A DNA stretch of 29,079 bases from Bdellovibrionales bacterium (GCA_005801425.1 SYDY01000057.1:1-29079); one strand, 5' to 3'. Counted from the first letter of the stretch, positions 1-9,249 are shown. Notes: a model not told the origin generated them from the letters alone. Program-made: numbers and translations.

Positions 1-3000
1 AATAATACAAGGGCCTCTTTGGAATCTGTTGCCCAGTCGCGTCAATTTATCGCACGATTTCATGCTGAAAAAGCATTGCCAGTGTTGGATGCGACCACCG
101 CGTTAGAGGCACATTGGAAAAAAAGCCAGCCGGTGAGCAAGGGTCTTCTTGATTGTCCTTCTCATGTGAGCGCATTTCGAAAACTTTGCGCATTGCTTGG
201 TAATAAAAATAAAAAATCCGAAGGAAAGTCAGTCGCAGCACAAACCAGACAATTGTTCTTTTCGTCCATCGCAGCGTGTCTAGAGCATGATCCTGTGATG
301 TTGACGCACGTCGCATTGCGTGAAGAACGCGCGTTGTTATTTCCGGCTGTTCAGACGTCAAAATCCAATCGCAAACCACCGACAACCATCGAAATTCAAT
401 CCGGTATGCGCGACGTGCAATCGATTGAAGCCACAAGCCGCGCCATGGCCATTAAAACCGTGATAGGTCTTGCACGGCGTGTGGCCGATTTGGCGGGCAG
501 TGTGTTGTGCTCCGATGTGATGGGTTCGTTGAGTGCACCACGCGATCGCGGTGAAGCCCCAGCAATGCTTTCCGAAGCAGTGCGTGCATTGGCGTCTCGG
601 GGTGTGTCGTACGAAGATGCCAAGAAATTTTGTGCATTGATTGCCGTACAAACATCCCATCCGTGCCAGCCCATCAGCGAAGCCAGTTGGCGTGTTTTAA
701 GCGACATCACCGGCGCGTTGTTGGCGGGTGTTACGGGTGCATCATCCCAAGAAAAATCGTTAGAAACCATTCAGACGGGCTTTGCACGCCTTTTGTCCAT
801 GTCGGCCGACGAACATGGTCATGATTTAGGTCCATCGCTGTCGACCACGGAAGATGGTTTTTACGGCCATCGTCTGCGACTGCAGAGCTCACTTCTGTAC
901 AACGATCTCCAAGGAAAAATCACAGCCCATATGTGGGCCGAACAAACATTGCGTGAAGTGCTTGGCGATGTGTATGGCGACGTTGCTTATAACGATCCCC
1001 ATATTCTCGCACTTGAGGATGAATTTTGGGATTATGATTTTGACGGTCGAAAACCTGCACCGTCGGATGTCATGCCGGATGTGATCCGTGATCATGGTGT
1101 GCGAAACGCTGCGGCCTATGGTGCGATGTTGGATGGATTGCTCGCGTTTTTCCCAAAAGGGCCTGTGGGTGATGTTTTAAAAGCCAAGCAAACGCTTGAA
1201 GCGGCAAAGAAAGATCATCAAAAAATTGATGAGGCACTTGTTCTTTTGCGTAATCTGAATCGTGTGCACGGACGCTGGATTCATCCCATCTCCCATGAAC
1301 CGGTTTTTGCTTCAACGCTTGTGTCGCTTCTTGCATCACTTCGTGATGCAACGGTTCGACACGGTTTGACCCACGGTAGTCAAATACGCGAAGAATCGGA
1401 AATATCGTTGGCAGCAACCCGTGCAGCAGTTCGCCAAGTGGGTGATCTTGCAGTGCACGATGATGCCCAAGCGGCCCATCGGTGGTTGTGTGGGTTTGAG
1501 CTTTCGCCCTTACCTGGAAGTGAAGAAGAAAAGCAGGTTGTTCTTTTTTTGCGGCGTGAGATTGAACAGCTTGTGCAACAGGGCGGCTTGACTTTAGGCC
1601 ATCGGGGCCAGATGGATGCATGGTTGCATCGTATCGAAAGTATGCAACCGAGTCCGTCGGGGGCAACAGGCGATCGTCGTGCGAAAATGATTTCGTTGAT
1701 ACAATGGCTGCAAGCGCAGCGTTTGGAAGGTGCAGATCCGCAAACCATCGCGCAAGTGGTCATGTCTGAATTTGGCAATGCCAATGGTCCTGTGGAGTTT
1801 ATGGCGGGTGCGTATGTTCTTGCTGCGTGCGGTATGAAGCCTGAACTTGTTTGCCCGCTCAACGAAGATATTAAAAACATCGATGATTTTGTGATCACCA
1901 TCAAACGTATTCGCGATATATGTGGCCAATGGCCATTTTCTGAATTGAGGGTGATGTTTGCACTTAGCGATACGGCCAAGCGTTCGGGGGCTCTTGCGTG
2001 TCGCGCGGCATTGCGGCGCGTGTCCCATGACTTGGCCGAATTTGCAGAACAAAATCCGTCGCTCAAATTAAACGTGTTTTTTGGCGGTGGTGTTTGCGCA
2101 GGCCGCACTGTGCGCGACAGCCACGATGAAAGTGGCATGGCCGCCATCAAAATGGGGCTCGACTCAAGGCTTCTCGCAACGCAGATCCGCGAGACGGTGC
2201 AGGGGTTTAAAGAATTCTTGTTGCGATTGGCACCGCCGGTGCGGGCGCAATTTGTGCTCATGAATATTGCTGCACGGATGAGTACCGTCGATGCTAAAAA
2301 CGAATCTAAGATCGCTCTCGATGTTATTTGGAACGATATTGCCGCCGTACAAGAAGAAGCGCATAAAGCATTGTTGGCAGGGGCATGGGTTCCCGGCTTG
2401 CAGGAACTCCCTCCAGGTTGGAATGCCGAAAAATTTGCCCGATTTCATGATTTGATCAATTTGGGCACAATGCCTGGCGTGGGCAGTGATCGTTACACCA
2501 CCCGTTGGAATCGCGCCAAAGCGGCTTCAGGCAAACCGACACCGATGGATGATCGCCGCGCCATTGGCGTACAAATGGCCCAACGGTTGCTTGGACCCCA
2601 GTATACAGTCATTTTGGGTATCAATGCTGGCTTGCGTGAGGTCATTGCCAAAGATGGGCTTGCGGCGATACGCGCGCTGCTCAATCCACAGAGCCCATCG
2701 TTTGATTATGCCATGGCCGATCAGCTTCGTATTGTTGCCAGAGCACTCATGGACATGGATTGGAATGTGTCCGATGAAGCCATGCGCGTGCTTGGCGATT
2801 CCGATGCGGGTTTGCCCCGTGCCATGGCCCAGACCGTATACTATGGATTTAAACGCGATGCTGACGATTTATTGAAAACACTTGTGACATTGTTTGAAAT
2901 TGAACCACAACCGGGGACAGACAAACAACGTCTCAACACCGCGCTTGGTGCAAGTTTTGTTCGAAGTTACAAAACGGACAAAGCATCCAGCGCATGTATT

Positions 3001-3450
3001 CGTACGGAATTGGTGCTGTGGGAAGGCTGGCGGCGTGTGCAAACCAATATTGCACTGGCATCTCAGGCCCTTGGCAAGCCACGTGATGTGCCCAAACGTG
3101 CGGATGTTATTAAATATCTTGTAGCGGCGGTCAAAACCGTTGCAGCACTTTGTCCTTCAGCACAGCACCGTATGGAAAATTTGTGTTCAAATATTGAGCA
3201 CATGTCTGTGCATGATTCAGGAGAAGAGGGCGATGCTTCTGGATTTCGGACCAAGACTGAAAGAATCATCGATGTGCTAAATATTGAAGGGCCCTACCGG
3301 CAGAATGCTCATTTTGCGAATGACGAAGCCGCGAGGGAAGATCTTGCTGTGTATGCTCATGTTGAATCCAGCGATCTAATGAAAGAACTTCCTCGCCTGA
3401 TGATCTCCCGTTTGCTCACCGCCTTCGCAGGCGTCGTCGGCCCCGGGTAA
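1..3450 (+). CDS. Very large protein with distant phosphoenolpyruvate-carboxylase-like motifs (5' end possibly outside the window)
   Basis: The frame is open from base 1. The first possible start inside the window is TTG at 19, preceded by AAGGG, so the gene may be complete (1143 aa) or may begin upstream. There is no signal peptide or membrane segment; it looks cytoplasmic. I see three collinear resemblances to phosphoenolpyruvate carboxylase. VMFALSDTAKRSG (about residues 645-657 counted from the TTG) resembles the family's GYSDSxKDxG. FFGGGVCAGRTV (about 687-698), followed by a RETVQG segment, resembles HGRGGxxGRGG and RxTEQGE. INLGTMPGVGSDR with a following RRAIG (about 812-848) resembles the C-terminal LxxGSRPxxR...RAIPW. 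Most glycines and arginines of the active-site loop are missing, so if the homology is real this is a diverged or inactive relative. PEPC is usually about 900 aa; this protein is longer. A two-hairpin repeat follows the stop. The assignment rests on motif order alone. Confidence 0.55.
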   Translation, partial: NNTRASLESVAQSRQFIARFHAEKALPVLDATTALEAHWKKSQPVSKGLLDCPSHVSAFRKLCALLGNKNKKSEGKSVAAQTRQLFFSSIAACLEHDPVMLTHVALREERALLFPAVQTSKSNRKPPTTIEIQSGMRDVQSIEATSRAMAIKTVIGLARRVADLAGSVLCSDVMGSLSAPRDRGEAPAMLSEAVRALASRGVSYEDAKKFCALIAVQTSHPCQPISEASWRVLSDITGALLAGVTGASSQEKSLETIQTGFARLLSMSADEHGHDLGPSLSTTEDGFYGHRLRLQSSLLYNDLQGKITAHMWAEQTLREVLGDVYGDVAYNDPHILALEDEFWDYDFDGRKPAPSDVMPDVIRDHGVRNAAAYGAMLDGLLAFFPKGPVGDVLKAKQTLEAAKKDHQKIDEALVLLRNLNRVHGRWIHPISHEPVFASTLVSLLASLRDATVRHGLTHGSQIREESEISLAATRAAVRQVGDLAVHDDAQAAHRWLCGFELSPLPGSEEEKQVVLFLRREIEQLVQQGGLTLGHRGQMDAWLHRIESMQPSPSGATGDRRAKMISLIQWLQAQRLEGADPQTIAQVVMSEFGNANGPVEFMAGAYVLAACGMKPELVCPLNEDIKNIDDFVITIKRIRDICGQWPFSELRVMFALSDTAKRSGALACRAALRRVSHDLAEFAEQNPSLKLNVFFGGGVCAGRTVRDSHDESGMAAIKMGLDSRLLATQIRETVQGFKEFLLRLAPPVRAQFVLMNIAARMSTVDAKNESKIALDVIWNDIAAVQEEAHKALLAGAWVPGLQELPPGWNAEKFARFHDLINLGTMPGVGSDRYTTRWNRAKAASGKPTPMDDRRAIGVQMAQRLLGPQYTVILGINAGLREVIAKDGLAAIRALLNPQSPSFDYAMADQLRIVARALMDMDWNVSDEAMRVLGDSDAGLPRAMAQTVYYGFKRDADDLLKTLVTLFEIEPQPGTDKQRLNTALGASFVRSYKTDKASSACIRTELVLWEGWRRVQTNIALASQALGKPRDVPKRADVIKYLVAAVKTVAALCPSAQHRMENLCSNIEHMSVHDSGEEGDASGFRTKTERIIDVLNIEGPYRQNAHFANDEAAREDLAVYAHVESSDLMKELPRLMISRLLTAFAGVVGPG

Positions 3451-3478
3451 TTTAAAATCGTAATCTTATTTTTCATAT

Positions 3479-3553
3479 CTAGGGGCGCTTCGCGAAGCGC
3501 CCGTGCGGCCTTTAATTCAAAAATTTATCGGGCGGTTCACGAACCGCCCTTAC
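3479..3553. repeat. Two-hairpin intergenic repeat, copy 1
   Basis: Two palindromes, GGGCGCTTCGCGAAGCGCCC (3483-3502) and GGGCGGTTCACGAACCGCCC (3530-3549), are joined by a linker containing GTGCGGCC and TTTAATTCAA. Three further copies lie at 5154-5229, 9307-9383 and 26119-26196. The outer ends of those copies are TGTAGGGGCG and its complement, so the unit has short terminal inverted repeats. No T-run follows, so this is not a typical intrinsic terminator. It resembles BIME/REP or MITE-type elements. Confidence 0.85.
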
Positions 3554-3600
3554 AAAAGACGCCTGCTCGATTGGCTGTTTTTTTGGTTTTTTGAACGAGT

Positions 3601-3749
3601 TAAATGGGGACATTCCAGAATTACGCGTCAAAAGTTCTTTTTCTGGCACTATTCTTGCACTCATTAATATTTTGGAAACAGGAAGTACTTAGCAATAATA
3701 ATGCCAGAAAAAGAACTTTTGACGCGTAATTCTGGAATGTCCCCATTTA
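3601..3749. repeat. Perfect 48-bp inverted repeat around a 53-bp AT-rich centre
   Basis: The arm at 3601-3648 begins TAAATGGGGACATTCC; the arm at 3702-3749 is its exact reverse complement and ends GGAATGTCCCCATTTA. The 53-bp centre has no open reading frame of note. The element ends 18 bases before the ugd start codon. Perfect arms suggest recent formation or ongoing maintenance. From memory, GGGGACATTCC ends are common in small elements mobilised by Y1/REP-associated transposases; that link is unproven. With the preceding copy of the two-hairpin repeat it fills most of the 317-bp gap between the genes. Confidence 0.9.
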
Positions 3750-3767
3750 TTCGCGTATGAAATCACC

Positions 3768-5132
3768 ATGCGCGTGTGTGTGGTTGGAACTGGATATGTG
3801 GGCCTTGTGACGGGGACGTGTTTGGCTGATTTGGGGCATCACGTATGCTGTTATGATGTTGATGCTGCCAAGCTTGCAAAGCTCCGGGCGGGGCACATTC
3901 CGTTGTATGAGCCGGGTCTTGAGGATGTGCTTGCCCGCGCAACCCGCAGTGAGCATTTAAAATTTAGTACCGATCTTAGAGAAGCCCTTCACGATTGTGA
4001 AGTTTGTTTTATTGCCGTGGGTACACCACCTGGTGAAGATGGTTCAGCGGATCTCACCCATGTGCTTGCCGTGTGCAAAGACATTGCTGCGACGATGACT
4101 GCGCGACTTACCGTGGTGGTGAAGTCAACCGTTCCCGTGGGGACATGCGATCTGGTGCGCGAAACACTGCGCAGTTACTTAAAAGCACGCGGTGCGGTGA
4201 TCCCTTTTTCTGTGTGTTCCAATCCGGAATTTTTAAAAGAAGGTTCGGCGGTGGATGATTTCATGCACCCCGATCGTATTGTGGTTGGATGCGACGACGC
4301 CGAATGTGAAGCGGTGATGCGTGAGTTGTATCAACCGTTTGTGCGTATGGGACGTCGTTTGTTTGTGCTGGATATTCGTTCATCGGAAATGACCAAATAC
4401 GCCGCCAATGTGATTTTGGCGGCACGTATTTCGATGATCAATGAAATAGCCGGGATCTGCGAGCGGGTAGGGGCCGATGTGATGGCGGTGAGACAAGCCG
4501 CAGGCGCTGATCGCCGCATTGGAACTGCATTTTTGTATCCTGGTGTTGGCTATGGCGGATCGTGTTTTCCCAAAGATGTGCCTGCGTTGATCCGTCTTGC
4601 CGAAGATCATGGCGTAGAAGCGCGTATGCTGCGTGCAACCCAAGAAACCAATCTGGCACAGCGAGAAGTCATTGCTGATGCCGTACTGCGCCGTTTTGGA
4701 CCCGATCTCTCCGAGAGACGGGTGGGTGTTTGGGGTCTTGCTTTTAAATCGATGACCGACGACATCCGTGAATCGGCCGCGATTGTTGTGATCGAACGAT
4801 TGTTGCATGCAGGTGCAACGATTGTGGCCCATGATCCGGAAGCTGCCGAAAATACCCGGCGCTACTTTGCGGATAACAACAAGATCTCATTTGTGACTGC
4901 ACACGAAGATGCCGTCAAAAATGGTGATGCCTTGCTTGTGATGACCGAATGGCCTTGTTATCGCTCTCCCGATCTTGCAGAACTTGTGGCATCTATGCGA
5001 ACACCCGTGGTTTTTGATGGGCGCAATATTTACGAACCCGATGCCATGATTGATGCTGGATTTGAATACCGTTGTATTGGTCGTGGTATTTATGGTTGCA
5101 ACGCGCCGATGAAAGCGTCGTGGGCGGCGTAA
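3768..5132 (+). CDS. ugd: UDP-glucose 6-dehydrogenase
   Basis: This enzyme oxidises UDP-glucose to UDP-glucuronate in two NAD-dependent steps in the cytoplasm, supplying precursors for capsule, exopolysaccharide or lipopolysaccharide. The 454-aa protein has normal family length. Visible landmarks are the N-terminal Rossmann motif GTGYVGL (residues 7-13), VGTPPGEDGSADL near 84, the KSTVPVGT stretch near 119, NPEFLKEGSAVDDF near 152, TKYAAN with conserved Lys210, and the catalytic cysteine at 266 in GVGYGGSCFPKD. The C-terminal part carries GLAFKSMTDDIRESAA and a final FDGRNIYEP segment. The ATG at 3768 begins directly with the Rossmann strand, so no other start fits. No clear Shine-Dalgarno is visible, and the upstream DNA is the 48-bp inverted repeat, which may carry or have replaced the promoter. 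No sugar-modifying neighbours are present. Confidence 0.97.
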   Translation: MRVCVVGTGYVGLVTGTCLADLGHHVCCYDVDAAKLAKLRAGHIPLYEPGLEDVLARATRSEHLKFSTDLREALHDCEVCFIAVGTPPGEDGSADLTHVLAVCKDIAATMTARLTVVVKSTVPVGTCDLVRETLRSYLKARGAVIPFSVCSNPEFLKEGSAVDDFMHPDRIVVGCDDAECEAVMRELYQPFVRMGRRLFVLDIRSSEMTKYAANVILAARISMINEIAGICERVGADVMAVRQAAGADRRIGTAFLYPGVGYGGSCFPKDVPALIRLAEDHGVEARMLRATQETNLAQREVIADAVLRRFGPDLSERRVGVWGLAFKSMTDDIRESAAIVVIERLLHAGATIVAHDPEAAENTRRYFADNNKISFVTAHEDAVKNGDALLVMTEWPCYRSPDLAELVASMRTPVVFDGRNIYEPDAMIDAGFEYRCIGRGIYGCNAPMKASWAA

Positions 5133-5153
5133 GGTATTGTTCAGGTGTCCTAT

Positions 5154-5229
5154 TGTAGGGGCGGTTCGTGAACCGCCCTATTGGAGTTTGATTCAAAGGC
5201 CGCATGGGCGCTTCGCGAAGCGCCCCTAC
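5154..5229. repeat. Two-hairpin intergenic repeat, copy 2 (inverted orientation)
   Basis: It begins TGTAGGGGCGG. The palindrome GGGCGGTTCGTGAACCGCCC comes first, then a TTTGATTCAAAGGCCGCA linker, then GGGCGCTTCGCGAAGCGCCC and CCTAC. The order is reversed relative to copy 1. It lies about 20 bases after the ugd stop codon. Confidence 0.88.
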
Positions 5230-5298
5230 CTCTGAAAAATAAATGACACCGTAGCAAGGCTTGGTACTTTTTCAGACGTTGGCGAAGGATGTGAAAAA

Positions 5299-5628
5299 AT
5301 GGGAGATTGTGATTTAAAATTCGGTTTATCACATGACATCATGAATGACTTTTGCAACGTGTTTTCTGCTTATCAAGAAATCGATCATGTTGTTGTTTTT
5401 GGGTCACGTGCAAAAAATACGTTTCAAGATGGATCGGACATTGATCTTGCCGTCTTTGCGCCCACCATGTCACACGACCGTTTTTCGCAGCTTTGGAATC
5501 AACTGGACGAATTGCCATTGATTTTTAAATTGGATGTTTTGCACTGGGACTCTCTTGGCAATCAGCCACTGAAAGAAAAAATCCTGCGTGATGGTCGGAA
5601 AATCTATCCGATTTCGGCAGATCAATGA
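5299..5628 (+). CDS. Orphan minimal nucleotidyltransferase (MNT domain, MntA-like)
   Basis: The 109-aa protein has the minimal nucleotidyltransferase signature: VVVFGSRAKN (Gly35-Ser36) followed by GSDIDLAVFAP with the two metal-binding aspartates at about 47 and 49. Proteins of this size are normally the MntA half of a HepT/MntA module, where MntA transfers AMP onto a tyrosine of the HEPN ribonuclease and silences it. No HEPN-type partner lies on either side: upstream is a repeat and downstream is a convergent SET gene. The ATG at 5299 is preceded by AAGGATG, an adequate ribosome site. It could act alone, on the second HEPN partner at 16787-17125, or be a remnant. The active-site residues visible here look intact. 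Confidence 0.85.
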   Translation: MGDCDLKFGLSHDIMNDFCNVFSAYQEIDHVVVFGSRAKNTFQDGSDIDLAVFAPTMSHDRFSQLWNQLDELPLIFKLDVLHWDSLGNQPLKEKILRDGRKIYPISADQ

Positions 5629-5659
5629 AATGGACCCGCACCTGATAACCTGATGCCGA

Positions 5660-6616
5660 TCAATGCGGGGCGATAGATCTTCTCGTTTGGAGTCGTTTGT
5701 AAAGCTTTTTTTGAGAAATCTTTTTAGGCCATGAACCTTGCTGCGTTTCGTATCTCGCAAACAATTCCTGACCTTTTTCAATCATGCATGTGGTGACCAA
5801 CATGGGCCATTTGGATTGTGACGCGTCGAGCACAAATTCACAATTGTTGGACTGGGTTTCGTGCATGGCTGTGTTGACGCATGCCGCAAGAGACTTGATA
5901 CGCACGGAATCGTCGGCAGGGGAGTGAACCCATGCATCGATGTACGTGTCTTCGCCTACTTTGAGTGTCCACTGGGCATTGGCATAAGGCAATACGCGAA
6001 CTCGTAGCGTTCCGTCGGCGTTAGGTTTTGATGAAAGGATTTCAAGCGCGAGGCCGTTGTAGTCACGCCATTTGGGATCTGAAGCATCGTTGACACAATA
6101 CATGGTTTCGCCTGGGTTTTCGGGATCGGGCATGGGAAGGACCCATTGCTCTGGGATCCGTTTGATTTCCTTTTCTTCGACCCTGTAGTGTTTTTCAAAT
6201 TGCTTCTGATTAAGAAATTCTCCAAAATAGGGTGCAATCAGGGTATTTTTTCTGATTCTTTCCCGCGCAAAAAGTCCCCATCCCTTTTTTTGTTCCCACC
6301 GGAGTTCGCAGAGTTTCAATGTATCTTCGAATGAAGGGATACCGTTCTCCATTTCTGTACGTGAAATGTGGATCTTTGCCGATTTACAGTCTTCACGCAG
6401 TGTTTGAGCAACAAGGGGAATGTCTTCATCGGAATAGGGAAATGCAGAAACCCAAGCCCCATTGTAGGGGCGTGTCATGATTTCTCGTGTGAGCGCGTCG
6501 AGGGGTTTCGATGCATCCGGGGGTGTTGAATAGAGGGGATGCAAGGGTTCTTCGAGAACAATCGATGGATTGCGTGCGCGAGAGAGGCGCGTGGTTGGTG
6601 TGGAAGATGAAGCCAT
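5660..6616 (-). CDS. SET-domain protein, probable protein lysine methyltransferase
   Basis: SET domains transfer methyl groups from S-adenosylmethionine to lysine side chains. In this 318-aa protein the domain spans about residues 108-290. It opens with KKGWGLFARERI (111-121), the usual GxG entry, then APYFGE (128-133). It closes with a region at 244-262 (CVNTAMHETQSNNCEF) in the place of the family's NHxxxPN, and GQELFARY (282-289) matching GEExxxxY. The Asn-His pair is not conserved as NH, so activity is less certain. The first 100 residues match nothing I recognise; the last 25 are rich in lysine and arginine. The ATG at 6616 was chosen because longer versions would run into leuS. It is divergent from leuS and convergent with the MNT gene. 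Bacterial SET proteins are often found in host-associated species, where some are secreted effectors acting on histones. Confidence 0.78.
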   Translation of the reverse strand: MASSSTPTTRLSRARNPSIVLEEPLHPLYSTPPDASKPLDALTREIMTRPYNGAWVSAFPYSDEDIPLVAQTLREDCKSAKIHISRTEMENGIPSFEDTLKLCELRWEQKKGWGLFARERIRKNTLIAPYFGEFLNQKQFEKHYRVEEKEIKRIPEQWVLPMPDPENPGETMYCVNDASDPKWRDYNGLALEILSSKPNADGTLRVRVLPYANAQWTLKVGEDTYIDAWVHSPADDSVRIKSLAACVNTAMHETQSNNCEFVLDASQSKWPMLVTTCMIEKGQELFARYETQQGSWPKKISQKKLYKRLQTRRSIAPH

Positions 6617-6653
6617 AAGAAAATCATATACGATATTATGTTGTCCCCGTGTA

Positions 6654-6733
6654 GGGGTCACGTGTTTACTGTTAACACTGCACTGCGTCTTTAATTTTCC
6701 GTCTTTAATTCTCAACGGTAAACACGTGACCCC
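6654..6733. repeat. 20-bp inverted repeat between the SET gene and leuS
   Basis: GGGGTCACGTGTTTACTGTT at 6654-6673 pairs with 6714-6733, whose reverse complement differs at one base. The 40-bp centre is AT-rich. The ends GGGGTCACGTGTT / AACACGTGACCCC resemble the terminal part of the roughly 45-bp repeat seen around the toxin-antitoxin genes. It lies in the promoter space shared by two divergent genes. Confidence 0.75.
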
Positions 6734-6759
6734 ATGCATTGAAACCGGTACAAGGGCCC

Positions 6760-9249
6760 ATGCGCTACCAGCCCGAACAATTTGAAGCCCATTGGCAAAA
6801 CGTGTGGGAAGAGAAGGGTGCATTTCGTACGCCCCAAGATCTGGCCACGCTTCAAAAGAAACCCAAATATTACGTTCTCGATATGTTTCCTTACCCGTCG
6901 GGTTCTGGGCTTCACGTAGGGCACCCCGAAGGCTACACCGCAACCGATGTGGTGGCGCGCCACAAACGTGCCCAGGGCTTTCATGTGATGCATCCCATGG
7001 GATGGGACGCTTTTGGTTTGCCCGCCGAGCGTGCGGCGGAGCGCGAGAATATTCATCCAGCAATTATTACAAAACGCAATATCGATAATTTCCGTCGCCA
7101 AATCAAACGCCTTGGATTCAGTTACGATTGGCAGCGTGAAGTAAGCACCACCGATGAAACGTACTATCGTTGGACTCAGTGGATCTTTTTAAAGCTCTAC
7201 GAAAAAGATCTGGCATATCTTGCCGAAGTGCCTGTGAATTGGTGCCCTGCGCTTGGCACGGTGCTTTCCAACGAAGAAGTCAAAGACGGTGTTTATGTTG
7301 AAACCGGCGATCCTGTAGAACGCCGCAACATGCGTCAATGGATGCTTAAGATCACCGCCTATGCCGAACGTTTGCTGGATGATTTGGATCTGCTCGATTG
7401 GCCCGAAAGTGTCAAAGATATGCAACGCCATTGGATTGGAAAATCCCATGGAGCCCATGTGTATTTTGCAATCGCGGGTTATCAAGGTCGCCTTGATGTG
7501 TTTACCACACGGCCCGATACCTTGTTTGGTGCCACCTATTGTGTGCTCGCGCCTGAACATCCGTTGGTGCAAAACATCACCACGGAAGCCCAGCGCGAGG
7601 CTGTCAATACATACATTCGCGAGACCAACAGCAAAAGCGATCTTGCGCGTACCGACTTGGCGAAATCCAAAAGTGGTGTTTTTACAGGGGCGTATGCACT
7701 CAATCCTGTGAACGATACACCGATCCCTATTTGGGTCGCCGATTATGTGTTGATGGGCTACGGCACCGGTGCCATCATGGCGGTTCCTTCCCATGACGAG
7801 CGCGATAACGAATTTGCAAAACAGTATGATTTGCCAATTGTGCGTGTTGTGGATGATTTAGGTTTTCTCGAACATTCAGACTTTTTAGATGGTCTCGGTG
7901 TTGAAGAAGCAAAAATAAAAATTATCGAATGGCTTGAGTTTAACAAACAGGGCAAAGGCACGGTGCAATATCGTTTGCGCGATTGGTTGTTTTCACGTCA
8001 GCGATATTGGGGCGAGCCATTTCCCATTGTTCTTTTGGACGACGGTACCCACGTGGCACTTCCCGAAAGTGCATTGCCCGTCACATTGCCACCGATTGAT
8101 GCCTACAAGCCGACCGAAACAGGTGAACCGCCGCTCGCTCGCGCGGGTGATGCATGGCTGATGGTTGAACTTCCCGATGGACGGCGTGGCATTCGCGAAA
8201 CCAATACGATGCCGCAATGGGCAGGATCATGTTGGTATTATTTGCGCTATCTGGATCCACACAACACCAAAGCTGCTGTAGCCCGCGATTTGGAACAATA
8301 TTGGATGCCGGTCGATCTCTACATCGGCGGTGTTGAACATGCGGTCTTGCATTTGTTGTATTCGCGTTTTTGGCACAAGGTGTTGTTTGATTGCGGTGTG
8401 GTGAGCACCCGTGAACCGTTTCAGAAATTATTCAATCAGGGCATGATTTTGGCGTACAGCTATCGCGATGCCCGCGGTAAATATTACGGCCCCGACGAAG
8501 TGATTGAAAAAGACGGTTTGTGGTTTACACACGCAGGCGAACCTGTGGCCACGCAGTCCGAAAAAATGAGCAAGTCCAAGCTTAATGTGGTGAACCCTGA
8601 CGACGTCATCGATCGCTACGGTGCCGATGCCATGCGCTTGTATGAATTGTTCATGGGGCCTTTGGATCAAGTCAAACCTTGGCAAATGACCGGTGTTGAA
8701 GGTGTGTATCGCTTTTTGCAACGCGTCTGGCGTTTGGTGGTGAATGAGCTTACCGGCGAAATCGTTGTAGGGGCGGGGCTTGCCCCGCCTCTGCTTGAAA
8801 AACTCCTCCACCGCACTATCAAAAAAGTTCACGAAGACACCGAGCTTCTTCGTTTCAACACCGCCATCAGTCAGATGATGATTTTTGTGAATGAAGCGAC
8901 GGCTCATACACCGTTACCACGTTCAATCTTAGATGTGTTTTTGCGTTTGCTTTCACCCTATGCGCCGCACATTGCCGAAGAGCTTTGGTCGCGTCTTGGT
9001 TTTGAGGGATTGTGTTGTGCCCAAGATGCGCCCAAGTTTATTACATCCATGTGTGAAGACGACACCATCACCATCGTCTTTCAAGTCAACGGCAAGCGGC
9101 GTGCGGATTTGGTTGTTGAAAAAGGCCTCGACAAAGCAGCCCTTGAACAATTGGCGTTGAGCGATCCCAAAGTAATCAAGCACCTAGAGGGCAAGCCCCC
9201 CAAACGTGTGATTGTGGTGCCAGGGAAGCTTGTGAACATCGTGTGTTGA
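6760..9249 (+). CDS. leuS: Leucine--tRNA ligase
   Basis: It attaches leucine to tRNA-Leu in the cytoplasm and is essential for translation. The 829-aa protein has the class I HIGH motif as HVGH (residues 52-55) after FPYPSG. The CP1 editing domain shows [12 protein letters not shown] and [15 protein letters not shown], the KMSKS motif is at about 602-606, and the C-terminal end is VQVNGKRR...[10 protein letters not shown]. The start is placed at ATG 6760 because [13 protein letters not shown] matches the usual N-terminus; an in-frame TTG at 6739 would add seven residues. One oddity is at 8766-8790, where a hairpin-forming repeat sits inside the reading frame and encodes the VGAGLAPPL stretch in the anticodon-binding region (about residues 670-678). 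A copy of the two-hairpin element follows the gene. Confidence 0.97.
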   Translation: MRYQPEQFEAHWQNVWEEKGAFRTPQDLATLQKKPKYYVLDMFPYPSGSGLHVGHPEGYTATDVVARHKRAQGFHVMHPMGWDAFGLPAERAAERENIHPAIITKRNIDNFRRQIKRLGFSYDWQREVSTTDETYYRWTQWIFLKLYEKDLAYLAEVPVNWCPALGTVLSNEEVKDGVYVETGDPVERRNMRQWMLKITAYAERLLDDLDLLDWPESVKDMQRHWIGKSHGAHVYFAIAGYQGRLDVFTTRPDTLFGATYCVLAPEHPLVQNITTEAQREAVNTYIRETNSKSDLARTDLAKSKSGVFTGAYALNPVNDTPIPIWVADYVLMGYGTGAIMAVPSHDERDNEFAKQYDLPIVRVVDDLGFLEHSDFLDGLGVEEAKIKIIEWLEFNKQGKGTVQYRLRDWLFSRQRYWGEPFPIVLLDDGTHVALPESALPVTLPPIDAYKPTETGEPPLARAGDAWLMVELPDGRRGIRETNTMPQWAGSCWYYLRYLDPHNTKAAVARDLEQYWMPVDLYIGGVEHAVLHLLYSRFWHKVLFDCGVVSTREPFQKLFNQGMILAYSYRDARGKYYGPDEVIEKDGLWFTHAGEPVATQSEKMSKSKLNVVNPDDVIDRYGADAMRLYELFMGPLDQVKPWQMTGVEGVYRFLQRVWRLVVNELTGEIVVGAGLAPPLLEKLLHRTIKKVHEDTELLRFNTAISQMMIFVNEATAHTPLPRSILDVFLRLLSPYAPHIAEELWSRLGFEGLCCAQDAPKFITSMCEDDTITIVFQVNGKRRADLVVEKGLDKAALEQLALSDPKVIKHLEGKPPKRVIVVPGKLVNIVC
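8766..8790. repeat. REP-like palindrome inside leuS coding sequence
   Basis: TGTAGG is followed by the palindrome GGCGGGGCTTGCCCCGCC (8772-8789). The TGTAGGGGCG start is the same as the ends of the intergenic two-hairpin repeat, but only one hairpin is present and its arm sequence differs. It keeps the leuS frame. Confidence 0.75.

Noticed and set aside
1380-2261. Long reverse-strand reading frame inside the large gene
   Set aside because: No family resemblance, low-complexity composition and full overlap with a better-supported gene.
3483-3549. Intrinsic terminators formed by the two-hairpin repeats
   Set aside because: Neither hairpin is followed by a run of T; the same unit occurs in both orientations.
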